From Anaeromicropila herbilytica (GTDB lineage Bacteria; Bacillota; Clostridia; Lachnospirales; Lachnospiraceae), in assembly GCF_016591975.1 (NCBI RefSeq), contig NZ_AP024169.1, positions 4,971,001 through 5,035,000 on the forward strand: DNA of 64,000 nucleotides, written 5' to 3'. The notes under the pieces were generated by a model that did no database searches, was not told the DNA's origin, and saw only the letters and a list, made by a program, of their open reading frames with translations. Within the stretch, counting starts at the first letter, position 1. The number at the start of each line of letters is the position of its first letter. Both the position numbers and the translations under genes were made by a program. Below are positions 54,438-63,236 of the stretch, in pieces.

Positions 54438-54974
54438 AATTATACAATGACACAAGACGATATTCAATTACGATTAATTGAATTAATTGATAAAGAAACT
54501 TACTACGAAGAGTGTTTTGCATTCGAGGATGAAGATGTAAGATTCTACACAGGAACCAGTGAACATTTTACAAAAGATCAGATTGATAAGTATATTGATC
54601 GAATTATTCCAGATGATACTAGATATGACTATTTAATACTAAATGACTCAAAAAGAATGGTCGGAGAGGTTGTCTTAAATGATATAGATGAAGAAAGTAA
54701 AAGGGCAAACCTTCGTATTTGCTTATTCCGAAAAGAGTTTTTTGGAAAAGGTTATGGCTCAAAAGCTCTACATTTAATTATCAAATTTGCATTTGAAACC
54801 TTAAAACTTCATCGTGTGGAATTAGAGGTTTTTGAATACAACCAGCGTGCCAAACATTGTTATGAAAAAGTAGGATTTGTCATGGAGGGAGTCAAAAGAG
54901 ATGGCCTTTTCTACGAAGGTAAATACTACAATGTAATTACAATGGCAATGCTTGAAAGTGACTATAAAAAATAG
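54417..54974 (+). CDS. GNAT-family N-acetyltransferase (RimJ/RimL-like)
   Basis: 185 residues. GNAT acetyl-CoA loop FRKEFFGKGYGSKALHLIIK near residue 105 and the C-terminal LEVFEYNQRAKHCYEKVGFV with GVKRDGLFYEGKYYN are typical of RimJ/RimL-type enzymes. Substrate (protein N-terminus or small amine) cannot be read. The start is unclear: ATGs at 54417, 54426, 54435 and 54447 are in frame, and a 24-codon frame from 54407 nearest the GAGAGG site overlaps out of frame. Confidence 0.82.
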   Translation: MKLMKLMNYTMTQDDIQLRLIELIDKETYYEECFAFEDEDVRFYTGTSEHFTKDQIDKYIDRIIPDDTRYDYLILNDSKRMVGEVVLNDIDEESKRANLRICLFRKEFFGKGYGSKALHLIIKFAFETLKLHRVELEVFEYNQRAKHCYEKVGFVMEGVKRDGLFYEGKYYNVITMAMLESDYKK

Positions 54975-55051
54975 TAATACATAATAGTTTATATAATGTT
55001 CATACATAATTCATGCACTATGTATTTCTATTCAAACTAAAATGCAACCCC

Positions 55052-55092
55052 AAAAGGAAGAAACGAATGTAATCCATTCTCCTCTTCCTTTT
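55052..55092 (+). terminator. Terminator after the acetyltransferase gene
   Basis: AAAAGGAAG / CTTCCTTTT with an inner GAATG/CATTC pair, followed by a T-run; between convergent genes. Confidence 0.7.
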
Positions 55093-55203
55093 TTAGTTAT
55101 TATTGTAATGATTAACCTTTTAACATTATCACTCGTAAATGAATCAATTCTTGCATAATAAACACTTGAATTTCTAAGTATATATTTATACTAATCCCAT
55201 TTC

Positions 55204-56733
55204 TTAATCATATCGAATATTGGGAAGTGTAATTATAAAACTGGTTCCAACTGTATATTGTGACCTTACTTTGATTCGGCCAGTATGACCTAGAATAATT
55301 AACTTTGCAATTGATAATCCCAACCCATGTCCATTAATACTTCCATTACGAACTTCATCCGCACGATAGAATCTTTCAAAGATATGATCCACATCTTTTC
55401 TTGTCATACCAATTCCAGTATCCGCAACCGTAATTACGCAATCTTCATTAACATTCTGGCATGAAATTGTTATTTCGTCATTTTCTTTTGTATATTTAAC
55501 CGCATTATCGATAAATACACGAATGGCTTGTTTTAAAGCTTGTCTATCTCCATATACAATGGCATCCTCTAAGAAATCATTCTTTATCACTCGATTGGTA
55601 ATTACAAGTCTAGTTTCCTTAACCATCTCTTCGACGATAGGCTTCATATTAAACCTTGCCTTTACTAGCTTTAATGTCTTCTTATCATGTCTTGATAGAA
55701 ATAATAATTTTTCTACAAGTTCCTGCATGGATTTTGCCTCATTCTTTATTGCATCAATAGACTCGTCTAATACCTCTTCGTCTTTTTTGCCCCAACGGTC
55801 TAACATATTGATATAGCCTTGAATAACTGCTATTGGAGTTCGTAATTCGTGGGATGCGTCGGAGACAAATTGCTTTTGGCTCTCATAGGATATTTCCATT
55901 CGATCTAGCATTTTATTGATTACTGCTGCAAGATCTTTCAATTCGTTCTTAGTACCTTCCACATTAATTCTTTCACTATGTAGGTTATTCATCGTTAGTC
56001 TATTTGCAATATTCGACATATTGTTGAGAGGTTCTAGAAGTTTCTGATTTCCTTTTTTCGCACTTTCCAATGTAACAAGCACCATAAAGGACATAAAGAT
56101 AGCTAGTCCAATTAATAATTCTATCATTTTATCATAACTGTTACTAAGATTATATTGATAATAAATCATATATTTTGTGTTATCCTTATTGAATTCCTTA
56201 GTTTCGTGAATAATTAACCGATTCTTCTTGCTATTTCCGTTATAATATATTTTATCAAAAAACTTCTGATTCTTTGATACATCATAATCAATGTCAGTAT
56301 ATATAACCACTCTTTGATTCTTCTCTATTTTGGTTATCCTTAATGATAAACCATCAATAAGATAAGGATTCACTTTTTCTTGTTTCCTCACAAAATCAAA
56401 GAGACTATCTAACGCCTCTTTAGGCGACTTATTATGCTTATCAGGTGCATACTCACTTACTGTTATGGTTCCTTTCTCTAAAGAACTGCGAATAGACTCT
56501 GCCCTTTTATCGTAGTCTCTCTCTTCAATATATAAAAAGAATAGGACAAAAATAGCTAAGATAATGGAACAGTTAATCACTAATAACTTCATATAGTTAA
56601 GAGCAATTCGAAATACAATTGAAAAACGAAACTGGCTTAAAAACTTCTCTTTCTTTCTACGAATGGGCAATACCGTTTTTATCAAGATTTTTCGAATTCC
56701 TTCAATCATCTTTTCTCTGATTTTATTTGTCAT
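55204..56733 (-). CDS. Sensor histidine kinase
   Basis: 509 residues. A basic cytoplasmic N-terminus, helix 1 near 45-68, outside domain (70-205), helix 2 near 208-228, HAMP, phospho-acceptor His in FVSDASHELRTPIAVIQGYI near 296, N box ALKQAIRVFIDNAVKYTKEN, G boxes VADTGIGM and GHGLGLSIAKLII. Envelope sensing is likely, ligand unknown. It overlaps the response regulator gene by 11 bases. Confidence 0.92.
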   Translation of the reverse strand: MTNKIREKMIEGIRKILIKTVLPIRRKKEKFLSQFRFSIVFRIALNYMKLLVINCSIILAIFVLFFLYIEERDYDKRAESIRSSLEKGTITVSEYAPDKHNKSPKEALDSLFDFVRKQEKVNPYLIDGLSLRITKIEKNQRVVIYTDIDYDVSKNQKFFDKIYYNGNSKKNRLIIHETKEFNKDNTKYMIYYQYNLSNSYDKMIELLIGLAIFMSFMVLVTLESAKKGNQKLLEPLNNMSNIANRLTMNNLHSERINVEGTKNELKDLAAVINKMLDRMEISYESQKQFVSDASHELRTPIAVIQGYINMLDRWGKKDEEVLDESIDAIKNEAKSMQELVEKLLFLSRHDKKTLKLVKARFNMKPIVEEMVKETRLVITNRVIKNDFLEDAIVYGDRQALKQAIRVFIDNAVKYTKENDEITISCQNVNEDCVITVADTGIGMTRKDVDHIFERFYRADEVRNGSINGHGLGLSIAKLIILGHTGRIKVRSQYTVGTSFIITLPNIRYD

Positions 56734-57406
56734 CCTTTATAATATACCCTACCCCTCGTACTGTACTAATTATCTTCACGTCATATTTATCATCAATTTT
56801 CTGTCTTAAATACCTTATATAGACATCCACTACATTTGTATCTCCCATATATTCATACTCCCAGACATTATTCAGTAATTGCTCTCTAGTAAGAGCAATA
56901 TTTTTATTACGAAGTAAGTATTCTAATAATTCATATTCCTTTTTTGTTAACGTAAGTTCATCTTCACCATAGAACGCACTATGGCTTGTTAGATTTAATG
57001 TTAACTTACCAAATTTAATTATATCAGTCTTAATCTTATTTTCGATATTTTTACGATTAAGTGCAACTCGGATTCTCGCCAATAGTTCTTCAATTGCAAA
57101 TGGTTTCGTCATATAATCATCCGCACCCGTATCAAGACCTGCTACTTTATCCATTACATCATCTTTCGCGGTTAGCATGATAATAGGTACTTGTGATTCT
57201 AATCGTATTCTCCGGCATACCTCAAATCCATTTAAACCTGGAAGCATTACATCTAGTAATACTAGATCAACCTCTCCTTTTAATGCCTTTTCTAATCCTT
57301 GTCTTCCATCCCCTGCTATATCAACCTCATATCCTTCATACTTTAACTCAAGTTCAACAAATCGAGCTATCTTATTCTCATCTTCAACTACTAATATTTT
57401 AGCCAT
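56723..57406 (-). CDS. OmpR-family response regulator
   Basis: 227 residues. Receiver domain (KILVVEDENKIARFVELELK, phospho-Asp in VDLVLLDVMLPGLNG near 51, Lys in DDYMTKPFA) and winged helix (LTLTKKEYELLEYLLRNKNI, VVDVYIRYLRQKIDDKYDVK). The ATG at 57406 with AGGTGGGG upstream is preferred over a GTG at 57418. Pairs with the kinase downstream. Two inverted repeats lie upstream. Confidence 0.93.
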   Translation of the reverse strand: MAKILVVEDENKIARFVELELKYEGYEVDIAGDGRQGLEKALKGEVDLVLLDVMLPGLNGFEVCRRIRLESQVPIIMLTAKDDVMDKVAGLDTGADDYMTKPFAIEELLARIRVALNRKNIENKIKTDIIKFGKLTLNLTSHSAFYGEDELTLTKKEYELLEYLLRNKNIALTREQLLNNVWEYEYMGDTNVVDVYIRYLRQKIDDKYDVKIISTVRGVGYIIKDDK

Positions 57407-57420
57407 ATTAATCCCCACCT

Positions 57421-57450
57421 AGTAACACCTCTTCCTAGGAATGTGTTACT
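57421..57450 (-). promoter_or_regulatory. Leader hairpin before the response regulator gene
   Basis: AGTAACAC and GTGTTACT (8 bp) frame a 14-base loop, ending about 15 bases before the start codon. Possible translational control. Confidence 0.4.
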
Positions 57451-57562
57451 GCTACTTTCATATTTATTCTTTATTTATTATACATTTGTATCTACTTTGT
57501 TTACTACTTCTCTTACGGCCTTCCTTACATTATATCTATATTTTTCTCAGATGAATAATCGT

Positions 57563-57598
57563 TTTTCACTTCCATATTGTAGAATATGGAAGTGAAAA
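57563..57598. promoter_or_regulatory. 16-bp perfect inverted repeat
   Basis: TTTTCACTTCCATATT-GTAG-AATATGGAAGTGAAAA, 160 bases upstream of the response regulator start. It lacks a U-tract on either strand, so an operator is as likely as a terminator. The rest of 57407-57939 holds only the transketolase terminator. Confidence 0.5.
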
Positions 57599-57789
57599 CA
57601 ATAACTTACTTTTAATTATCTCATTGTATCATAACTATATTTTATTCATTGTATAAGCTTTTTTCAATATAGCTTTATTAGAATTTGGTTAAAGTTAAAT
57701 CATGGGTAATTTATAAATTATATCTCTTACTCTATATATAATGTATTATACAAAACATTATAAGTATATATTGAACTTCTATCAGTTAA

Positions 57790-57832
57790 AAAAAACCGGA
57801 CCCTATAGAATTTCTATAGAGCCCGGTTTTTT
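57790..57832 (-). terminator. Terminator of transketolase
   Basis: AAAAAACCGG-A-CCCTATAGAA pairs with TTCTATAGAGCCCGGTTTTTT with one mismatch. It lies about 110 bases past the tkt stop. Confidence 0.85.
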
Positions 57833-57939
57833 ATACTTAATCTCAGTTGTCTTAATTTATTGTATTAATATTTATTATTTTAAAATACATTATCCTATAA
57901 TAATAATCTCTCCAAATACAATTACTTCAATTAATTATC

Positions 57940-59928
57940 CTATAAGATACCTTTAACAGTAGCAACTACATTTTCAGTTGTGAAACCGAATTTTTCAAAT
58001 AATAGGTTCGCTGGTGCAGATGCTCCAAAACCTTTCATTGTTACATAAGCCCCATCAAGTCCTACATATTTGCCCCATCCGAAGTCTGTTGCTGCTTCTA
58101 CTGCTACACGAGCACGTACTGCTTTTGGAAGAACTGCTTCTTTGTATTCTGCAGATTGTTGTTCGAATAGATCCATACAAGGAATACTAACTACACGTAC
58201 ATCAATTCCTTCTTTTGCAAGTTCTGCTTTTGCATTAACTCCAAGTTCAACTTCTGATCCACTTGCTAGAATAATTGCATCTGGAACAGCTTTCTTAGAA
58301 TCATCAATTACATATCCACCTTTTAGTGCTTCTTTACTTGAACCAGGTAATTGTGGTAAGTTCTGTCTTGTTAATACTAATGCAGTTGGTGCAGTTGTTG
58401 AAGTAATTGCATGATACCAAGCAGCAATCGTTTCTGTTGCATCAGCTGGACGGAATACGTTTATGTTAGGCATAGAACGAAGCATAGCCAATTGTTCAAT
58501 TGGTTCATGTGTAGGTCCATCTTCACCAACACCAATACTATCATGAGTTAGTACATAAGTTAAAGGTACTCCCATAAGTGATGATAATCTAGCCATTGGT
58601 TTTACATAATCACTGAATACAAAGAAAGTAGATACATAAGCTCTAAGTCCACCGTGTAATGCCATACCATTACCGATTGCAGCCATTGCTAATTCTCTTA
58701 CACCAAAGTGTAGGTTACGTCCTGAATAATCATTCTTAGAGAAATCTCCTTCCCCATTCATGTAAGTCTTTGTAGATGGTGCTAAGTCAGCGGATCCACC
58801 AATAAAGTTAGGTAAGATATCTTTAATACGGTTAATTACCATATGAGAAAGATTTCTTGTAGCTTCTGGTTTATCTGCAAATGCCCAGAATTCTTCATCA
58901 TCTATTAATTTCTTTGCTGCATTTTCATCGTAATATGTATCCCATAACTCTTTCATTTCTGGATATGCTTTTGCATATTCTGCGAACATTGCATTCCATT
59001 CTTCTTCTACTTTTGCATTGCTTTTTGCAATTGTTTTATAATTATCGTATACTTCCTCTGGAACATAGAAAGCATCCTGTTTTGGCCATCCTAAGTTTTC
59101 TTTTAGAGCTGTTACATTATCTGCTCCTAAAGGTTCACCATGAGCACTTGCTTTTCCTTCTTTGGCTGGACATCCAAAACCAATCTTTGTCTTCACAGTA
59201 ATCATAGAAGGTCTTGTCTTATCTGCTTTTGCTGCTTCAATGGCTTTTCCGATCTCTTCCAAATTGTTTCCATCTTCTACAACTAGTGTTTGGAAACCAA
59301 ATGCTTCAAATCTTTTCTTAACATCTTCGGTAAAGGCAATATCTGTATCACCTTCAATTGAGATTTTATTTGAATCGTAAAGAACGATTAATTTATCTAA
59401 TCCTAATGTACCAGCAAGAGAAAAAGCTTCTGATGAAATACCTTCCATCATACATCCGTCTCCACCTAATACAAAAGTATAATGATCTACTACTTTATAA
59501 TTATCTTTGTTAAATTTTGCTGCTAAATGAGCTTCTGACATTGCCATACCGACAGCCATACCCATACCTGCTCCTAATGGACCAGTTGTTGCTTCAACAC
59601 CAACAGTATGTCCATACTCTGGGTGTCCTGGAGTCTTAGAGTCTAATTGTCTAAATTGTGCTAAATCTTCGATTGATAAATCTCCATAACCAAATAGGTG
59701 AAGAAGAGAATATAAAAGAGTTGAGCCATGTCCACCAGATAAGATGAAACGGTCTCTATTTGCCCATTTAGGATTAGCTGGATTGTGGTTCATGTGTTTT
59801 GCCCATAATTCATATGCCATCGCTGCTGAACCAAGTGGAAGTCCTGGATGTCCTGAATTCGCTTTTTGTACAGCATCTGCTGCCAATACACGGATTGCAT
59901 TTACTGACATAGTATCAATGTTATTCAT
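57940..59928 (-). CDS. tkt: Transketolase
   Basis: About 662 residues, full length. ThDP enzyme of the non-oxidative pentose phosphate pathway. GHPGLPLGSAAMAYELW near residue 25, ThDP motif GGDGCMMEGISSEAFSLAGT near 150, THDSIGVGEDGPTHEPIEQL near 460 and a C-terminal transketolase domain. The ATG at 59928 is 10 bases after AGGAGG; the in-frame ATG at 59937 is too close to it. It neighbours transaldolase on the same strand with a 300-bp gap. Confidence 0.95.
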   Translation of the reverse strand: MNNIDTMSVNAIRVLAADAVQKANSGHPGLPLGSAAMAYELWAKHMNHNPANPKWANRDRFILSGGHGSTLLYSLLHLFGYGDLSIEDLAQFRQLDSKTPGHPEYGHTVGVEATTGPLGAGMGMAVGMAMSEAHLAAKFNKDNYKVVDHYTFVLGGDGCMMEGISSEAFSLAGTLGLDKLIVLYDSNKISIEGDTDIAFTEDVKKRFEAFGFQTLVVEDGNNLEEIGKAIEAAKADKTRPSMITVKTKIGFGCPAKEGKASAHGEPLGADNVTALKENLGWPKQDAFYVPEEVYDNYKTIAKSNAKVEEEWNAMFAEYAKAYPEMKELWDTYYDENAAKKLIDDEEFWAFADKPEATRNLSHMVINRIKDILPNFIGGSADLAPSTKTYMNGEGDFSKNDYSGRNLHFGVRELAMAAIGNGMALHGGLRAYVSTFFVFSDYVKPMARLSSLMGVPLTYVLTHDSIGVGEDGPTHEPIEQLAMLRSMPNINVFRPADATETIAAWYHAITSTTAPTALVLTRQNLPQLPGSSKEALKGGYVIDDSKKAVPDAIILASGSEVELGVNAKAELAKEGIDVRVVSIPCMDLFEQQSAEYKEAVLPKAVRARVAVEAATDFGWGKYVGLDGAYVTMKGFGASAPANLLFEKFGFTTENVVATVKGIL

Positions 59929-60070
59929 TAATTTCATTCCTCCTATTGCCTCTTTTCTATTTGTACTTGCTTATCAATTAGAAAAGGGTAAACTCCGATT
60001 TGTAGTGACTGTCAATATTTAATCGCTACCATTATACATGATTTTTCACAATAATGCTATTTAATTTTAA

Positions 60071-60100
60071 ATAATCATATGAAATACTTCATATGATTAT
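60071..60100. promoter_or_regulatory. 12-bp perfect inverted repeat between tal and tkt
   Basis: ATAATCATATGA-AATACT-TCATATGATTAT, 143 bases before the tkt start. It could be an operator or part of the end of the transaldolase transcript. Confidence 0.45.
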
Positions 60101-60121
60101 CTTTTAATCCCCATATTTAGA

Positions 60122-60163
60122 ATTAGAGTGCCAAATTTTAATTATAAAAATTGACACTCTAAT
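60122..60163 (-). terminator. Terminator-like hairpin after transaldolase
   Basis: ATTAGAGTGCCAAATTTT against AAAAATTGACACTCTAAT, 18 positions with two mismatches, about 65 bases past the transaldolase stop. No strong U-tract. Confidence 0.5.
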
Positions 60164-60226
60164 CTTATTTAAATTTAAGTTTCTTTATTAATAAAACCGA
60201 ATTATTTGCCAGAAATAATTTTTAAA

Positions 60227-60880
60227 TTATTCACCAAATACCGCTTTGTAATCAGCCTGGAACTTTGCAATTCCTTGATCTGTTAATGGATGTTTTGTAC
60301 ATTGCTCGATTACACTATAAGGAACCGTTGCAATATCAGCACCTGCAAGAGCACAATCAGTTACGTGAACTGGATTACGAACACTTGCAGCTATAATTTC
60401 TGATTCAATACCATAGATATCAAAGATTTCAGAAATAGTTCTAATCAAATCAATACCTGGTGAAGATATATCATCTAATCTACCTAGAAATGGTGAAACA
60501 TATGTAGCACCAGCTCTTGCAGCTAATAAAGCTTGGTTTGCAGTAAAGATTAAAGTAACATTTGTCTTAATGCCTTCACTAGATAACACTTTTGTTGCTT
60601 TTAATCCTTCTACTGTCATTGGAATTTTAACAACCATATTTGGGTGAATTTTTGCAATTTCTCTACCCTCTTTAATCATAGTTTCCGCATCAACAGTTGT
60701 AGCTTTTACTTCACCACTTATTGGTCCGTCAACAATCTGAGTAATTTCTTTAATTACTTCTACAAAATCTCTTCCTTCTTTTGCAATAAGAGATGGATTA
60801 GTAGTTACTCCACAGATTACTCCCATATCGTTTGCTTTTTTAATGTCTTCTACGTTCGCAGTATCAATAAAAAATTTCAT
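60227..60880 (-). CDS. tal: Transaldolase (short, fructose-6-phosphate-aldolase-like family)
   Basis: 217 residues, the short TalC/FSA-type barrel. MKFFIDTANVEDIKKANDMG, GVTTNPSLIAKEG and the Schiff-base Lys in MVVKIPMT near 85 are diagnostic. It works with transketolase in the pentose phosphate pathway. The ATG at 60880 with AAGGAGG upstream is clear. Confidence 0.93.
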   Translation of the reverse strand: MKFFIDTANVEDIKKANDMGVICGVTTNPSLIAKEGRDFVEVIKEITQIVDGPISGEVKATTVDAETMIKEGREIAKIHPNMVVKIPMTVEGLKATKVLSSEGIKTNVTLIFTANQALLAARAGATYVSPFLGRLDDISSPGIDLIRTISEIFDIYGIESEIIAASVRNPVHVTDCALAGADIATVPYSVIEQCTKHPLTDQGIAKFQADYKAVFGE

Positions 60881-61369
60881 TATTTGTCTCCTCCTTAAAT
60901 CCATATGTACTATTCTAAAATAGTTTATATTAATATAAATTTCTACATAAGTTTATTAACTAAACTAAATAGTGCATTTATTGGTATTTTTTTATAATAT
61001 AATTCGAATATACTATATTACATAGTATTTTGCAAGGATTATTATTATTTTTATTTCTTTTCCTATAAAAATATATATTTTATAATATTTCCATGTGATT
61101 CTATAAAAAAAATAAACTTATCTTGATAAGGCAATTTATTTATTTATATTTTTATATATTATTTTATGAATAATTAAACCTAGTCTAATATATTACATTT
61201 TAATATTTTATTTCAATATGATAAACAGTATCATCTATAATTCAATTAATTTACACAAAAAACTAATATTTTGCTTTCCACGTTAACGGACCTTCTTACT
61301 ATACTCAATTGTAAAGCATGAAGGTCCTTAATGATCCATTATTTTAATTCGTAATTATATGCTCTCTTA
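60881..61369. other. A+T-rich gap without a visible gene
   Basis: 489 bases, very A+T rich. The only structure seen is GGACCTTC (61288-61295) with GAAGGTCC (61320-61327), with TTAC/GTAA inside, about 40 bases past the methyltransferase stop. It may be a weak terminator. Confidence 0.4.
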
Positions 61370-63040
61370 TTACTTTCTCTCAAGTCGTCGATTCATAAGT
61401 TTCTTCCAGATTCCTCGGTAGATTTTAGTTTCCCCGGTCTCTATTCCTAAATATCCAGTCAATATTTCTTTATCGATGATATCTAACATCTCCTCGATGT
61501 TCCTTTTATTACGCACATAGTCATCAATGATTGCTACCAATTCTTCTGTTCGCTCATCATCAAAGTCCTGCAAGTCTGGTAAAGGAATCACGCCTACTTC
61601 CCTCGGTAATATTTCTAATACACCACCACCATAACTTCTTCCTGCTATTTCAGTAAATGCAAAAGTAATACTATTATAATAAGACAAAAGTACTTTCTTA
61701 GGATTAATGCCCTCCTTAAATTTAATCCGATGCATCGTATCCGTACTTACTGCTGCAATATTATTTAAGACAAACTTAGGGAATGTATTATTTCTTCTTA
61801 AGAAAAAAGCATCCGGAACCCATACTGATGGTACTACATACCATCTCTCACGTATTCCGCATTTATACCCCTTATTTTCTCCACTATTCTCACCTTCTAA
61901 AATATATTTTTTATGTAGGTTATGATATTCCTCAAAAGGAATATCAGTAGGAAAATTAATAAGGTAAGCACGGGTCCCATCTGAAATATTCTGATTCCAA
62001 TCTTCTTTTGTAAAGTATATTCCATGAGCATGTGAGCTTCTTCCAATTAGCGGAAGCACAACATCTTTTAGCTCATATTCATCAACAATATCCTGTCCAA
62101 CAGAGAAATACTTATTATTCCCTGTTGTAATTCCAACATTTACAATTGAGATGTCATCAAAAGAGTAAAAGTCATTTCTAACTTTTACATTTTGAATAGC
62201 GCTGTTCTCTTCTGTAGTCAGAAAATATTTCGTCCACTTTTCCTTCGAATGCTTAATTGGTTTGTAATCAATAGAAACTTGATCTAAAGGTCTCAGGTCA
62301 CTTAAATTCTTAAATTCTATAACTCCAATTTTGGTATCTGCATCAGTACTATCTGCATTCACATTGCTCAATGATTTTTCTTTCTTCTCGTATTTTTTAG
62401 TACCAAGAAGAACCACAACTTCTTGCTCAATTCCCTCAAATACAAGTTCTTTAAATGTAATCAAGAGAATCTCACTTAATTCATCAATTAAATATTGCCT
62501 AAGTTGCTCTGCATAAACAATCTGTAATAACTCAGCAGGTATAACAAATCCTATACGACCGCCATCTTTTAATCGCTCAACACAAGCAACTAAAAAGCAT
62601 ACCCAACTATTAATCAGCTTATTAGGTGTCATTCCATTATTCTCTAGAATTTCAGATTGAATTGTCCTCTGTGCCTTCGTTAGGTATTGATAACGAATAT
62701 AGGGTGGATTTCCAAGAATCAAATCAAATTTTCTTTTTTTATTTTTATGATAATATTTTAAAAAATCACTACACTGAATATGGTACTGATCTGGCCATAC
62801 CTTTTCATTAATTAAATTAACTTCTTCTTTTAATATTTCAATGGCTTCCACAGCTTCTATTTTTTCATCAGGTATTAACTTTTTAATACTACGAAGAAAG
62901 ACTCCATCACCACAGCTAGGCTCAAGAATACTTACTTTATCTTTTATTTTCATTTGATTTACGATATATTCAGCTAACACTGGATCTGTATAATATCCAC
63001 CTCGCAGCTTTTGCGCTGTAGTATGTTCTTTAAGTTGCAT
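61370..63040 (-). CDS. Adenine-N6 DNA methyltransferase (Eco57I/TaqI-like)
   Basis: About 556 residues. SAM-binding motif I ILEPSCGDGVFLRSI near 40, catalytic motif IV LILGNPPYIRYQY near 107, motif FVIPAELLQIV, then a long C-terminal region (about 270-550) like the TaqI-type target-recognition domain. No nuclease motif is evident. The ATG at 63040 has GGGAG seven bases upstream inside hairpin-repeat-like copy E. It is 184 bp downstream of a second methyltransferase-like gene, so the two probably belong to one restriction-modification locus. Confidence 0.88.
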   Translation of the reverse strand: MQLKEHTTAQKLRGGYYTDPVLAEYIVNQMKIKDKVSILEPSCGDGVFLRSIKKLIPDEKIEAVEAIEILKEEVNLINEKVWPDQYHIQCSDFLKYYHKNKKRKFDLILGNPPYIRYQYLTKAQRTIQSEILENNGMTPNKLINSWVCFLVACVERLKDGGRIGFVIPAELLQIVYAEQLRQYLIDELSEILLITFKELVFEGIEQEVVVLLGTKKYEKKEKSLSNVNADSTDADTKIGVIEFKNLSDLRPLDQVSIDYKPIKHSKEKWTKYFLTTEENSAIQNVKVRNDFYSFDDISIVNVGITTGNNKYFSVGQDIVDEYELKDVVLPLIGRSSHAHGIYFTKEDWNQNISDGTRAYLINFPTDIPFEEYHNLHKKYILEGENSGENKGYKCGIRERWYVVPSVWVPDAFFLRRNNTFPKFVLNNIAAVSTDTMHRIKFKEGINPKKVLLSYYNSITFAFTEIAGRSYGGGVLEILPREVGVIPLPDLQDFDDERTEELVAIIDDYVRNKRNIEEMLDIIDKEILTGYLGIETGETKIYRGIWKKLMNRRLERK

Positions 63041-63043
63041 GCT

Positions 63044-63084
63044 AACTCCCATCTGCCTGCCCTATAGGCAAATTATTTCTAATT
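63044..63084 (-). promoter_or_regulatory. RBS-bearing hairpin repeat, partial copy E (upstream of methyltransferase)
   Basis: On the minus strand: TGCC-TATAG-GGCA stem, then GGCAGATGGGAGTTAGC before the ATG. It keeps the 3' end of copies A and B (CAGATGGGAGCTA in B) but not the TTTCACACCC 5' end. Confidence 0.4.
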
Positions 63085-63236
63085 CGTAAAATTAAGACTC
63101 CTATACTTTGAAAATTATTTAAAGCCAGATTATACATGTAAATTACCGTTATATTTTACTCATAATTTCTAACAGATTTCACTCTATATTTCAGTCCCAT
63201 TACATTCCAACAAACGTCAGACCTAACATGTAATCC

